Assembly (NCBI RefSeq): GCF_001894865.1
Contig: NZ_BCXA01000032.1
Span: forward strand, 1 to 64,000
Length of the DNA: 64,000 bases
Reading direction: 5' to 3'
Source of the DNA: Rhodococcus maanshanensis NBRC 100610
Lineage (GTDB): Bacteria > Actinomycetota > Actinomycetes > Mycobacteriales > Mycobacteriaceae
Part shown: piece by piece, positions 9,125 to 17,492 of the stretch
Layout: each line of letters begins with the position of its first letter
How positions within the stretch are numbered: position 1 is the first letter of the stretch
Made by a program: the position numbers and the translations under genes
Notes under the pieces: generated by a model
What the model was told of the DNA's origin: nothing
The model's input: only the letters and a program-made list of their open reading frames with translations
Database searches by the model: none

Positions 9125-12100
9125 TCAGCGCAGTGCCGATCGGAATGATTCGAGAGCGTCGGGGTTCTGCCGTTGACTAGTCGACTGGATGAGAAGGGCC
9201 GCAAGTTCATCACTGAAATGGGCGGCAAGGTGCTTCAGTTCGGTGTCGTCGGCGTAGGACCTGCGAGCGGTGAAATCCACAACCAGGGCATTGCCGTGTA
9301 GGAATGGTGTGATGGCCAGGTTATGAGGCTGGTGATCGGCCATTGAGCGCTCATGACTGACGTTGGCGGACGAGTCTCGGATGAGCGTGGTGCCGCTGTC
9401 TGCAGTCCGGCCGAGGTAGTTGAACGCGACATCGGAGTCACGCCAGGTCATGGCCTGGCCGCGCTCGTGCAGGTATCTCAGCTGGCCGTACCCAAGGCCA
9501 TGCTGAGGCACCTGGTCGAGTGCTCGTCGTGTTCGACGCAGGACACTGAGTTGGTTGCCGCGGCCTGCTTGCACCGCGATTGGATAGATGACGTTGAACC
9601 AGCCGATAGTCCGGGAGATCTCAAGATTCCCGCGAAGGTCGTGTCGGCCGTGTCCCTCGATGTCGATCTGTACTCGAGATTCGCCCTTCCAACGGTGAAT
9701 CGCGGAGATGCTGGCGGCCAAGAGAAGATCGCGTACTGTCACGCGCTGCTCAGATGCACAACGTGTGAGGGCCTCTTCTAGTGGATCGTTCGACTCGTAG
9801 CGCGCCGCGGTGAGCTCAGCGGCTCGTGAACCATCGGGCAAAGCGTGACCTGTGGGGCGGGTCTCCTGATCGGCCAGGGCATTCCAGTACTCCACTTCGG
9901 AGGTTGGGTTGCCAAAGTTCGTGTACTCGGCGCACTCGTGAGCCCACGCGGCAAAAGGACTACCTGGTGCTGATTCTTCAGTGATCTCCCCCATGTATGC
10001 GCGGTCGAGTTCGTCGCAGAGAACATTGATTCCCACGCCGTCGACGATGAGGTGATGTGCCGAGACGAGCAGCCGTGTTCCGTGCCGCGAAGGAAGTACT
10101 GCCACACGGAATAGCGGCGCCGTGTGGAGGGAGTACGAGGCCTGGACCTCTCGCACGAGGGCATCCTCGTCGGCACCCAAGTCGGCGATCGTGAGTACGT
10201 TGTCGAGATCGATCTGATCGGCGTGCCCGATCGACTGTTGCCATCCGCTTGGTTCATGTCGATACACGTATCTGAGGACGTCATGCCGACGGACAAGAAG
10301 ACCGATTGCGTCCTTCAACCGTGCTGTGTCTACCGGCTCGTCGGTACGCAGCCATGCCGACCGGTTGAAATGATGAAGGTCGTTGAGTTCGAGGCTGAAG
10401 AACCACCGCTGCACCGGCGTAAGCGGAACATGGTCGCCGGGCATTGGGATGATCTGCCGATCATTTCGCGTCTTTCGTTCTACGGGGAGGGCGACAGCGG
10501 CGAGACTTCGGACTGTGGGGTGGTCGAAGAGGTCCTGAGGTCTGACAGCCAAACCCTCAATACCGAGATTACTCACCACATCCAGGGCGGCAAGCGAATC
10601 GCCGCCCGACCCAAAGAAGTCGTCGTCTAACGAAATCGCCGTGCGCTGCAGTACGCGGCACCATACGTCGTGAATCGTGTGCTCGGTGGAAGTCATTGCA
10701 GCGCTATGACTCTCGGATCCGGAATCCTGGATCCCCGGCGCCGGCAGGGACTTGTTGTCAATCTTTCCGTTCGTAGTCAGCGGGAAGGAGTCAAGGACGA
10801 CAAAGCGGCTAGGAACCATGTACGCGGGAAGTCGACCGCGGAGGAACTCACGCAAATCGGAGATCTCGAGGTCGTTGACGCCAGGAACAACGTATGCCAC
10901 GATCCGGCGAGTTCCATCGTCAGCACGAACGTCACAGTGAGCATCACGGACGGAAGAATGCTCACGAAGGTTGTGATCGATCTCGGTCAGCTCGATCCGA
11001 TAGCCGTTGACCTTGACCTGTGTATCGCGGCGGCCGAGGAACTTGATGATTCCGTCTCGCCCGTACTTTCCGTAATCGCCAGTCCGGTACCACCGTGAGC
11101 CATCCCGCAAGGTCACGAACGCCGCGTCAGTCTTCTCCTTGTCACGCCAGTATCCCTGCGCCACACCGATTCCACCGATGTACAACTCGCCGGCAACATT
11201 GACGGGAACAGGGTTTCCGATCTCGTCGAGGATACGGAAGGCTTGTCCGGCGAGCGGTGTGCCATAAGGGATCGAGTCCCACCGAGGGTCAACGCCGTGA
11301 ATGTCGTAGACGATCGACCAAATCGACGCTTCGGTAGCTCCACCCATACTGACAACCCGAGCGTTCGGGCAAAGTGCACGGATTCGGTCTGGCAACGTCA
11401 CCGGGATCCAGTCGCCGGACATCATGACCAAGCGAAGGCTAGATAGGTCGATCCCATGGCGTTCGGCTTCGCCGACAACGAGTTCCATCAGCGCCGGCAC
11501 ACTGTTCCAAACAGTAACTCCCTGGCTCTCGACCAACCGGGCCCAATGCGCGGGGTCACGCGACTCCGCTTCGTCTGGGAGTACCACGGTTCCACCGACG
11601 CCCAGAATTCCGAAGATGTCGAACACCGATAGATCAAAGTTCAACGCGGACAACGCAAGAACAGCGTCAGATCGATTCACCTCGAAGCGCCGGCATATGT
11701 CGACGACCGTGTTTGCGGCACTCGAGTGGGCGATCTCAACCCCCTTGGGGAGACCAGTTGATCCTGATGTGAAAATCACGTAGGCGCTACGACCAGGGTC
11801 GATCTCAATCGCCTCAAGTGCCACTGCGTCATCAGGAATCGGGTCTTCCCGGCTATCGATGTCGATCACAGTGATGCCGTCAGGCCACTGGTGTGCAAGC
11901 CGTGTCTGGGCGTTGGTCAGTACGAGCGTCGTCCGGCCGCGCTCAAGGAGATAGTGCAGGCGGCTGTCGGGGACCTGGGCATCGAGAGGTAGGTACGCGG
12001 CGCCCTCTGCATTGACAGCGAGGACGGCGGCGATCTGCTTGCTGTACTTGGGAAGCACAACTGCGACCAGGCTGTCTTCCGCGGGCTGGTGTGCTCTGAT

Positions 12101-13516
12101 CGCCCGACGAATCCGGTCGACCGCAACTCCCAGCTCGCCGTAGGTCACCTGCTGTCCCTGGTCGACGATCGCCGTGCGGGACGGGTCCTGCGTCAACTGA
12201 GTCATAGCACGCGAATGGAGGGTTTCGTTCTCGCAAGCGGCAGGGCCACCACTGCTCCAATCCTCGAACTCGGTGACCTCGCGCTCGTCGAGCATTGGGC
12301 ATTCGAGCGTGGAGACGGAGCCATCGGCTGCTGCGCTTTTGGCAACCATCTCGATATGGGTAGCTATGGCGGTCGCGGTCGGGCGGTCGATGATGCTTGG
12401 ATCGAAAACGAAGTTCCACTGTTGGGCGGCATCGCCCGGGTGGACCGCCGTAGCCGGCCCCGCAAGCGCCACGTCGTATGGGGAACGGAAGTCCCGGCTC
12501 GCAACGATGCCGTCGATGTCCGCCATCCCGAGGTACGGAGACGTATCTGCGAGAGCTGCTTGGAAGAGCGGTGTACGTGACGGGTCACGATCGGGTGCGA
12601 GTTGGTCGATCAGCTGTGTCATGTCTGTGGGATGCTCGGTGTAGAAGCCTCGGAGCGAGTTGGTCTCGCTAACAACGGAGTCGAATGTCGTGGTACTCAG
12701 TTCGATCGGCACCGGCAGGAGCTGTTCTCTGCCATCGCGGGGGGACTTGACTGGCACGCCAATTGCGGTTGACCTGATGCCTGAGTGCCGCATGAGAACG
12801 GCGGCAAGGATCGTTGCTGCGGCGTCGATGCGAGATGCGTTGGAGCGTTGTCCGATGATGTCAAGGTGATGGGTGAACGCCATCGGATTTCGAAGCGGGA
12901 CCGCTGTGCATTGCGTCCCTTTGATCGGTGGGCGGGCAACGAGCGCCGGCAATGAAAGGGGCTCGGCGGCGGCGAGTCGGTCGAGCAGCCTTGCACGTAG
13001 GTCGGGGGCAACTTGGCGAACTTCCATGCTGTGAGGTTCGTGGACCTCAACGTGGCAACCAAGGCGCTCCAGCAGAGCTGCGAGGATACGGGCACAATCG
13101 AACTCATCGCATAGCATCCGGCTTGCGGTGAGACCGATCATTGTTCTATCGCCGACTGTCGCCATCGACCATCTCGTCAAGCGATCGCCAGGCTGATGGA
13201 CGTCGGCCCACAGTGATTCTGTGAATGATGTGCCGTTATTCCCAGCTGGACGGAGAATGCTGGCGCTGGGACTTCCGGCGGAGTCGGCGGCCTCAATCTG
13301 AGGACGGTTTCCGATCAGCACTAGGTATGAACGCAGAACGTCAAAGTCGTGTTCGACTTCAGCGATCGCCGCTGTTATCACCTCTGGGGCGATCGCTCGC
13401 GCAACTGTAGCTGTGGCGATCGCGTGGGTCGCTGATGTCTGTTGCCCGAGGCGGGAGAGGAACCACACTCGGTGGTCGCCTACGCGAGTTGTCGTCGTCG
13501 CGTTGATGTTCGTCAT
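9125..13516 (-). CDS. Single-module NRPS: degenerate C, A (cysteine-like code), T, E
   Basis: 1463 aa. Residues ~10-415 form a condensation-like domain whose HHxxxDG is replaced (around SRMLCDEFD), so it is probably inactive. The A domain (~430-925) shows TSGSTGLPKG, GGATEASIW, YRTGDYG and NGKID (Lys918). Reading the ten specificity positions by alignment to PheA gives D628 L629 F632 N671 M698 S700 M724 I732 W733 K918, very close to the published cysteine code DLYNLSLIWK. The T domain carries GGDSL (Ser974). Residues ~1020-1455 contain all seven E motifs (TPVQRWF, HHLIVDG, DLLLA, EGHGR, RTIGWFNVIYP, GLGYG, FNYLG), so it is an epimerisation domain. No thioesterase is present. The predicted carrier-bound product is D-cysteinyl. 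No clear Shine-Dalgarno precedes the ATG. Confidence 0.9.
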   Translation of the reverse strand: MTNINATTTTRVGDHRVWFLSRLGQQTSATHAIATATVARAIAPEVITAAIAEVEHDFDVLRSYLVLIGNRPQIEAADSAGSPSASILRPAGNNGTSFTESLWADVHQPGDRLTRWSMATVGDRTMIGLTASRMLCDEFDCARILAALLERLGCHVEVHEPHSMEVRQVAPDLRARLLDRLAAAEPLSLPALVARPPIKGTQCTAVPLRNPMAFTHHLDIIGQRSNASRIDAAATILAAVLMRHSGIRSTAIGVPVKSPRDGREQLLPVPIELSTTTFDSVVSETNSLRGFYTEHPTDMTQLIDQLAPDRDPSRTPLFQAALADTSPYLGMADIDGIVASRDFRSPYDVALAGPATAVHPGDAAQQWNFVFDPSIIDRPTATAIATHIEMVAKSAAADGSVSTLECPMLDEREVTEFEDWSSGGPAACENETLHSRAMTQLTQDPSRTAIVDQGQQVTYGELGVAVDRIRRAIRAHQPAEDSLVAVVLPKYSKQIAAVLAVNAEGAAYLPLDAQVPDSRLHYLLERGRTTLVLTNAQTRLAHQWPDGITVIDIDSREDPIPDDAVALEAIEIDPGRSAYVIFTSGSTGLPKGVEIAHSSAANTVVDICRRFEVNRSDAVLALSALNFDLSVFDIFGILGVGGTVVLPDEAESRDPAHWARLVESQGVTVWNSVPALMELVVGEAERHGIDLSSLRLVMMSGDWIPVTLPDRIRALCPNARVVSMGGATEASIWSIVYDIHGVDPRWDSIPYGTPLAGQAFRILDEIGNPVPVNVAGELYIGGIGVAQGYWRDKEKTDAAFVTLRDGSRWYRTGDYGKYGRDGIIKFLGRRDTQVKVNGYRIELTEIDHNLREHSSVRDAHCDVRADDGTRRIVAYVVPGVNDLEISDLREFLRGRLPAYMVPSRFVVLDSFPLTTNGKIDNKSLPAPGIQDSGSESHSAAMTSTEHTIHDVWCRVLQRTAISLDDDFFGSGGDSLAALDVVSNLGIEGLAVRPQDLFDHPTVRSLAAVALPVERKTRNDRQIIPMPGDHVPLTPVQRWFFSLELNDLHHFNRSAWLRTDEPVDTARLKDAIGLLVRRHDVLRYVYRHEPSGWQQSIGHADQIDLDNVLTIADLGADEDALVREVQASYSLHTAPLFRVAVLPSRHGTRLLVSAHHLIVDGVGINVLCDELDRAYMGEITEESAPGSPFAAWAHECAEYTNFGNPTSEVEYWNALADQETRPTGHALPDGSRAAELTAARYESNDPLEEALTRCASEQRVTVRDLLLAASISAIHRWKGESRVQIDIEGHGRHDLRGNLEISRTIGWFNVIYPIAVQAGRGNQLSVLRRTRRALDQVPQHGLGYGQLRYLHERGQAMTWRDSDVAFNYLGRTADSGTTLIRDSSANVSHERSMADHQPHNLAITPFLHGNALVVDFTARRSYADDTELKHLAAHFSDELAALLIQSTSQRQNPDALESFRSALR

Positions 13517-13560
13517 GGGAGGTAGTCGCTTCTTCCGTCGGAATGGTCTTGAAGTTGTTG

Positions 13561-15705
13561 TCAGCGAGCGCCACGGCGGACGGTGCGCTGGTAGGCCAGC
13601 CGGCTACGTGCTGATGCGGCGATCCGAGTGATGGCGTTGGTATAGACACCCAGCACTGTGAGTTGTCGCGACGATTCGGCAATCCGGAACATCGCCTCGA
13701 AGTATTCGGCTTGAGGCGGCACAAGAGGAGGGAACAGGCGTTGCTGTGCGAGCAGGACGTTGGAACGACGCAGCATGACGTCCTGTAGAGATGCTTCGAG
13801 AGTCTGACCCAGGGCGCTCGTCGATGGTTCGGGAAACCAGCGGCGATTCGGAATGAGACGAAGCAACAATCCAGTCCCAGCCATCCCAGAGAACACAGGT
13901 GATGCGGAGGCAGCCGATTGGAAGGCACGCTTCGCAACGGACTTCGAGTAGTCAATGTGGCCACTGTTTGAGGATTCGGTTACATGACGAAGCGAGTCGA
14001 CTGCAATGTGACATCCGAGTTGATTCAGGTAGTTCTCGCGAATCTGCTGTACGGCAGCTGGATTGGACGCCGCTGCGCGATCAACGAGGTCATCGGATGC
14101 TATGGCCAGCCCGAAGGGGAGAACCATATCGCTCATTGGTTTGGCCAAGGTCGTGAGATCTGCACGAAACCCGAGGTCGGCCTGGTAGAGCAAGTTCTTA
14201 CCCGCTCGGTGGTACCCGGTGAGTACTTCGTCGATTCCGATCAGGTAGCCGTAGTGTTCTCGGCCGCCGACAATGTCCCGAAGCAGGTCTTCGGGTAGGT
14301 GTCGACACTGCATACCTTGGATCAGTTCGCACCACACGAGTCCGACGTCGTACTGGTTGAGGGTCTCAGCAAACTGCTCTCGAGCGGTGTCTGCGAAGGC
14401 ATCGATGTAGACAACGTTCCGGTTGTATGGAGCAAAAGCCTGAGGATGGGATGCGGAACGTTGCGGCCCATGCTTGCTGAGCGATATCGCAGGCAGGGTC
14501 TTTCCCGAGTAGTTGCCTTTGAATGTAACGATCGTTCTTCCTGGCGAGGCCAGAGCTGCAAGATAGAGAGCGTTGTCAACGGCCGTGGCACCGCTCACCG
14601 CCGGGAAGAGCCGTACACCGCCGACCTGTTCTCGCATTGCGCGTTCGAGATCGGCGAAGTAGTCGTGGTTGCTGTCGTGGCTCATGAGGATATCCGCGAC
14701 GACGCTGGAAGGGTTATGCCCACGCAAGCTGGCTCCAGTGCCACCTGCGCAGTCGTACACGGTGCTCCCGTCGCGTAGCGTGAGGAGCATTCCCTTCGCC
14801 TCCACGATGTCGAGGTCTTGTCCGAACATCTCAAGCCCTGCTCCCGCGCTGGGGTTGACGTGCCGGCGGAAGTACGTGTTCCTGGTCTTGCGATCGCCGG
14901 AGATTGCGCACAGCAGGCTCTCGGTGTCACCGTCGATTGCACCTAAGTTCCGAAGGTGGTGTTCGACTAGGTGAAGGCAGTTTCCGTTCCCGCCAAATGT
15001 TGAGGTATGGGCAAGGCTGTCTGTGACGTTGTTCCAGACGCGATAGCTCGATGCCGGCATCACCATGCATCCGAACGGAACCTGATAGTCGGCAAGATTC
15101 TCACCAAAGACGTATACGTCTGGCACCGGCCCCAGATCGCCGATGTCGTCGCGAGAGCGCAGCGGGTGAAATCTGGCTAGTGCCACGAGGATTCCAGAAT
15201 TCACCGCGGTTTCACGCACGCGAATCGATGACTTGTCGGCTGCGGAATCCTCCACCACAACAACTGCAACGTAGGCGGCCGATTCGATGGCTCGTTGGGC
15301 ATCGTCGGCCGTGTGTACAACGTCGACGCCCGGATGCAGGTCTATGAAAGCGGTGAGTGACCACAGCATCGGGTCGTCGACGCTGCGGTTCCGCCCGTCG
15401 AAGACAAGGACGTGCCCCGAAGAAGAGTCATCGGCGATGATTGCGTTGTGCCGCAATAGCTTTATCGCGCCGAAGGTCGCCTCGTCTGCCGAGTTCGCAA
15501 AGAACGAGTAGTGCCTCTGCGGGTCGGTTTCCGGCCGCCGCACGGCGCGGTCGAGGACTACAGCTAGGCGAGCGGCCTCCTCGCTTACCGACGCGCCAGC
15601 GAACAGCATGTTGAGCCGCCCGTCGGCAGTCCGCTCCGCGATCGCATCCCGGGTCCGTTCACCCGCATTGCGGTACCTACTGAGTGTGCGCTCATCAGAC
15701 AGCAT
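13561..15705 (-). CDS. Two-lobed class-III aminotransferase (pseudo-domain fused to catalytic domain)
   Basis: 714 aa, ATG at 15705 with AAGGGGGAG upstream; first gene of the operon. Residues ~30-255 look like a class-III PLP aminotransferase lobe (FFANSADEA, then VPFGCMVM and HTSTFGGN), but the Schiff-base Lys position is Glu202 and the IDEV Asp is lost. Residues ~270-714 are a second aminotransferase domain with IDEVLTGYHRAG (Asp492) and TLAKPMSD (Lys522), but it lacks the STFGGN loop. In class-III dimers the Thr of that loop reaches the PLP phosphate of the neighbouring subunit, so each lobe keeps what the other lost. It probably supplies or modifies an amine in the NRPS pathway. Substrate unknown. 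Confidence 0.8.
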   Translation of the reverse strand: MLSDERTLSRYRNAGERTRDAIAERTADGRLNMLFAGASVSEEAARLAVVLDRAVRRPETDPQRHYSFFANSADEATFGAIKLLRHNAIIADDSSSGHVLVFDGRNRSVDDPMLWSLTAFIDLHPGVDVVHTADDAQRAIESAAYVAVVVVEDSAADKSSIRVRETAVNSGILVALARFHPLRSRDDIGDLGPVPDVYVFGENLADYQVPFGCMVMPASSYRVWNNVTDSLAHTSTFGGNGNCLHLVEHHLRNLGAIDGDTESLLCAISGDRKTRNTYFRRHVNPSAGAGLEMFGQDLDIVEAKGMLLTLRDGSTVYDCAGGTGASLRGHNPSSVVADILMSHDSNHDYFADLERAMREQVGGVRLFPAVSGATAVDNALYLAALASPGRTIVTFKGNYSGKTLPAISLSKHGPQRSASHPQAFAPYNRNVVYIDAFADTAREQFAETLNQYDVGLVWCELIQGMQCRHLPEDLLRDIVGGREHYGYLIGIDEVLTGYHRAGKNLLYQADLGFRADLTTLAKPMSDMVLPFGLAIASDDLVDRAAASNPAAVQQIRENYLNQLGCHIAVDSLRHVTESSNSGHIDYSKSVAKRAFQSAASASPVFSGMAGTGLLLRLIPNRRWFPEPSTSALGQTLEASLQDVMLRRSNVLLAQQRLFPPLVPPQAEYFEAMFRIAESSRQLTVLGVYTNAITRIAASARSRLAYQRTVRRGAR

Positions 15706-15745
15706 TCGACTCCCCCTTGTCCTGAATACTCTCCCCTAATGAACA

Positions 15746-15774
15746 TAGATACTGTCAATAAAGTTGATTGTCAA
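15746..15774 (-). promoter_or_regulatory. Consensus promoter of the NRPS operon with overlapping inverted repeat
   Basis: On the minus strand a perfect -35 TTGACA (15774-15769) is followed by exactly 17 bases and a -10 TATCTA (15751-15746), about 40 bases before the aminotransferase ATG. The -35 lies in an inverted repeat TTGACAATCAA (15774-15764), a possible regulator site, and a second TTGACA lies within the spacer. A match this good is uncommon in actinobacterial DNA and suggests strong sigma-A-type transcription unless repressed. Confidence 0.7.
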
Positions 15775-15775
15775 A

Positions 15776-16384
15776 CGCTGGGATGCACGGGTGTGCACAG
15801 CGTGGAGGCCGGCCGTTCGATGTTCCGCGAAAGATGCAGCTCGGCTGCGTGGCGCGTCCGTGATTGCCACCCGGCACCACAAGGGCTGAGCGATGGGTGC
15901 GGTCGTGGACACCACCCGAAGAATGAGGTGGTGACGCACCGTACAAGCGGATTTCATGCCTAACTGGTCGTCAACCGAGTGCAGCAGGTATGCGCACCCA
16001 TGGCCGAACCCTTCGAGGGGCGACACGAGGTTGGTCGCTTCGTGTAGCAGCGGCGTTGCCAAGCTACCCGGGCCGATCGTGCGCCGATCGCGGCAATCAG
16101 ACCGGGGGGCGATACATTGCGTCGACGAGTTCTCCATCCGGCAGGTCGCCACTACCGTCGTCTATTCTCGCTCGGCACGCCCTACGAACTCGAACAGTCC
16201 CTGCGTCGGTAGAGCACGCGGATCATCGCCTCGACCTGCCGACGCGGGTATCGATGCCACTATGGCGGCAGCCGTTACGCGAGCTGGTGCGATTTTCGGA
16301 GCGTTCGCAGCCGTCGGCCTCGTCCTTCATGACGCCCGGAGGAACTTGGACTACAGGCTCCGCCACAGATTCGCCGTCAGCCTC
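15776..16384. other. Gene-free stretch between the NRPS operon and marR-type gene
   Basis: About 610 bp. Both strands hold open frames, but none resembles a protein family, and codon usage looks shadow-like. A decayed gene is possible because the frames show short plausible peptides, but nothing could be assigned. Confidence 0.4.
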
Positions 16385-16834
16385 CTATACCGAAGGCGGT
16401 AGGACAGTGAGACGCCGGATGTGTCGAGTGACAGAGACGAAGGCTTCGAGGTTTTCAGGCGAGACGTCCTTCAGCAGCCACTCGGCGGCCGTTGTCCGAT
16501 GCGATTCGATCTGGGCTGCGAGATCGGTACCCGTTTCGGTTAGGGATACCAAATGTGCGCGCCGATCGGTCGGGTCCGGATGTCTCTCGATCAGCCCCTT
16601 TTGCCCTAGTACGTCCAGTACGGCGGCAACCTGCTGGGCACTGCAGCCCATCGCGTCGCTGATCTGACGCTGGCGCACCGGCCCCAAGTGGAATATCGCG
16701 TGCAGCATCCTCGCTCGAATCGAGGTGAGCCCTAGTTCTTTGACGCCTCGCTCCATCAAGTCGCTGAGCTGGGCACTCATCAGAAATGCCTCGTCCATAG
16801 CGGTGCGGGGTGAGGAGGCCAGCATTTCGTCCAT
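16385..16834 (-). CDS. MarR-family transcriptional regulator
   Basis: 149 aa, ATG at 16834. A winged HTH typical of MarR: helix 3/4 region QRQISDAMGCSAQQVAAVL and the wing LIERHPDPTDRRAHLVSLTETG, with the DxRxxxxxLT signature. Family members are dimers that bind palindromic operators and release on ligand binding. A perfect palindrome sits five bases before the start codon, suggesting autoregulation. It is transcribed in the same direction as the NRPS operon, 680 bp upstream of it, so it is the nearest candidate local regulator, but the operon promoter does not carry the same palindrome. Confidence 0.88.
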   Translation of the reverse strand: MDEMLASSPRTAMDEAFLMSAQLSDLMERGVKELGLTSIRARMLHAIFHLGPVRQRQISDAMGCSAQQVAAVLDVLGQKGLIERHPDPTDRRAHLVSLTETGTDLAAQIESHRTTAAEWLLKDVSPENLEAFVSVTRHIRRLTVLPPSV

Positions 16835-16838
16835 ATTT

Positions 16839-16850
16839 TGACTATAGTCA
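16839..16850. promoter_or_regulatory. 12-bp perfect palindrome at the MarR gene start
   Basis: TGACTATAGTCA is a perfect 12-bp palindrome located just upstream of the MarR start codon and at the head of the divergent hydrolase remnant. Position and symmetry fit an autoregulatory MarR operator. The core ACTATAGT recurs at 53109-53116 in front of another transporter gene. Confidence 0.5.
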
Positions 16851-16919
16851 CGATTGACTTCGGATTTGCTTGGTAATCGATGAGCAGGCGCCTGGGCGAA
16901 CGGTCAAGGCAAGGGGCGA

Positions 16920-17414
16920 GTGCCCGACGAGTGTGCTCTGAGTTCGGCGATGGAAGCATCTGCAGCGGGCCTCATCGGGGCCTTGTCGGCGTGCTTGCCG
17001 CCGACCATCCACGGTGCAATCGGGGCCGACCACCGCCAGGTCGAGGTGGACGGGCACCGGATGAGCGTCGCGGTCCAGGGCTCAGGATCGCGAACCATCG
17101 TCCTGTTGCCCGGATAGGGCATACCGAAACCGATCCTCGACTTCGCCCCACTGGCCTAGCGCCTCGCCGAGCAGAACTCGGTCGTCGTCGTCGAGAACTT
17201 CGGACTTGGTCTCAGTGACGGCACCTACGCGGCCGCAACGCGCCGAGCCTCGGCAGGTCGGGCAATCCTGGCAGAACGGTTGGGCATATTGGCTGCCGAG
17301 ATGACGGACGTTCTCAGGTCGTCAACTCAGGTGAGGGCTCCACCTACCAGCGAACGGCTCCGCATCAGAAACCGGCTTCTTCCCAGCCCTTCCGCAAGGT
17401 TCGCTGCGGGTTAG
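16920..17414 (+). pseudogene. Alpha/beta hydrolase remnant with two in-frame TAG stops
   Basis: One reading frame gives a recognisable N-terminal alpha/beta-hydrolase segment: VEVDGHRMSVAVQGSG, TIVLLPG, stop, GIPKPILDFAPLA, stop, RLAEQNSVVVVENFGLG, then LSDGTY. The two stops (TAG at 17115 and one around 17157) fall where homologues are expected to have Tyr and an acidic residue. After about 17235 the similarity fades and no Ser elbow or catalytic His follows. It diverges from the MarR gene, so it was probably the original target of that regulator before decay. Confidence 0.65.
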
Positions 17415-17492
17415 CAAGCGCCGCAGTTTTCGACGAATGCGCACGGCTTCTCGACCAGCGTCGGCACAGAGAACAGGGTGTGGGCGATCCTG

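Noticed and set aside
15736-16152. Minus-strand frame between the NRPS operon and the MarR gene as a gene
   Set aside because: No domain, no ribosome-binding site, and it crosses the strong operon promoter.
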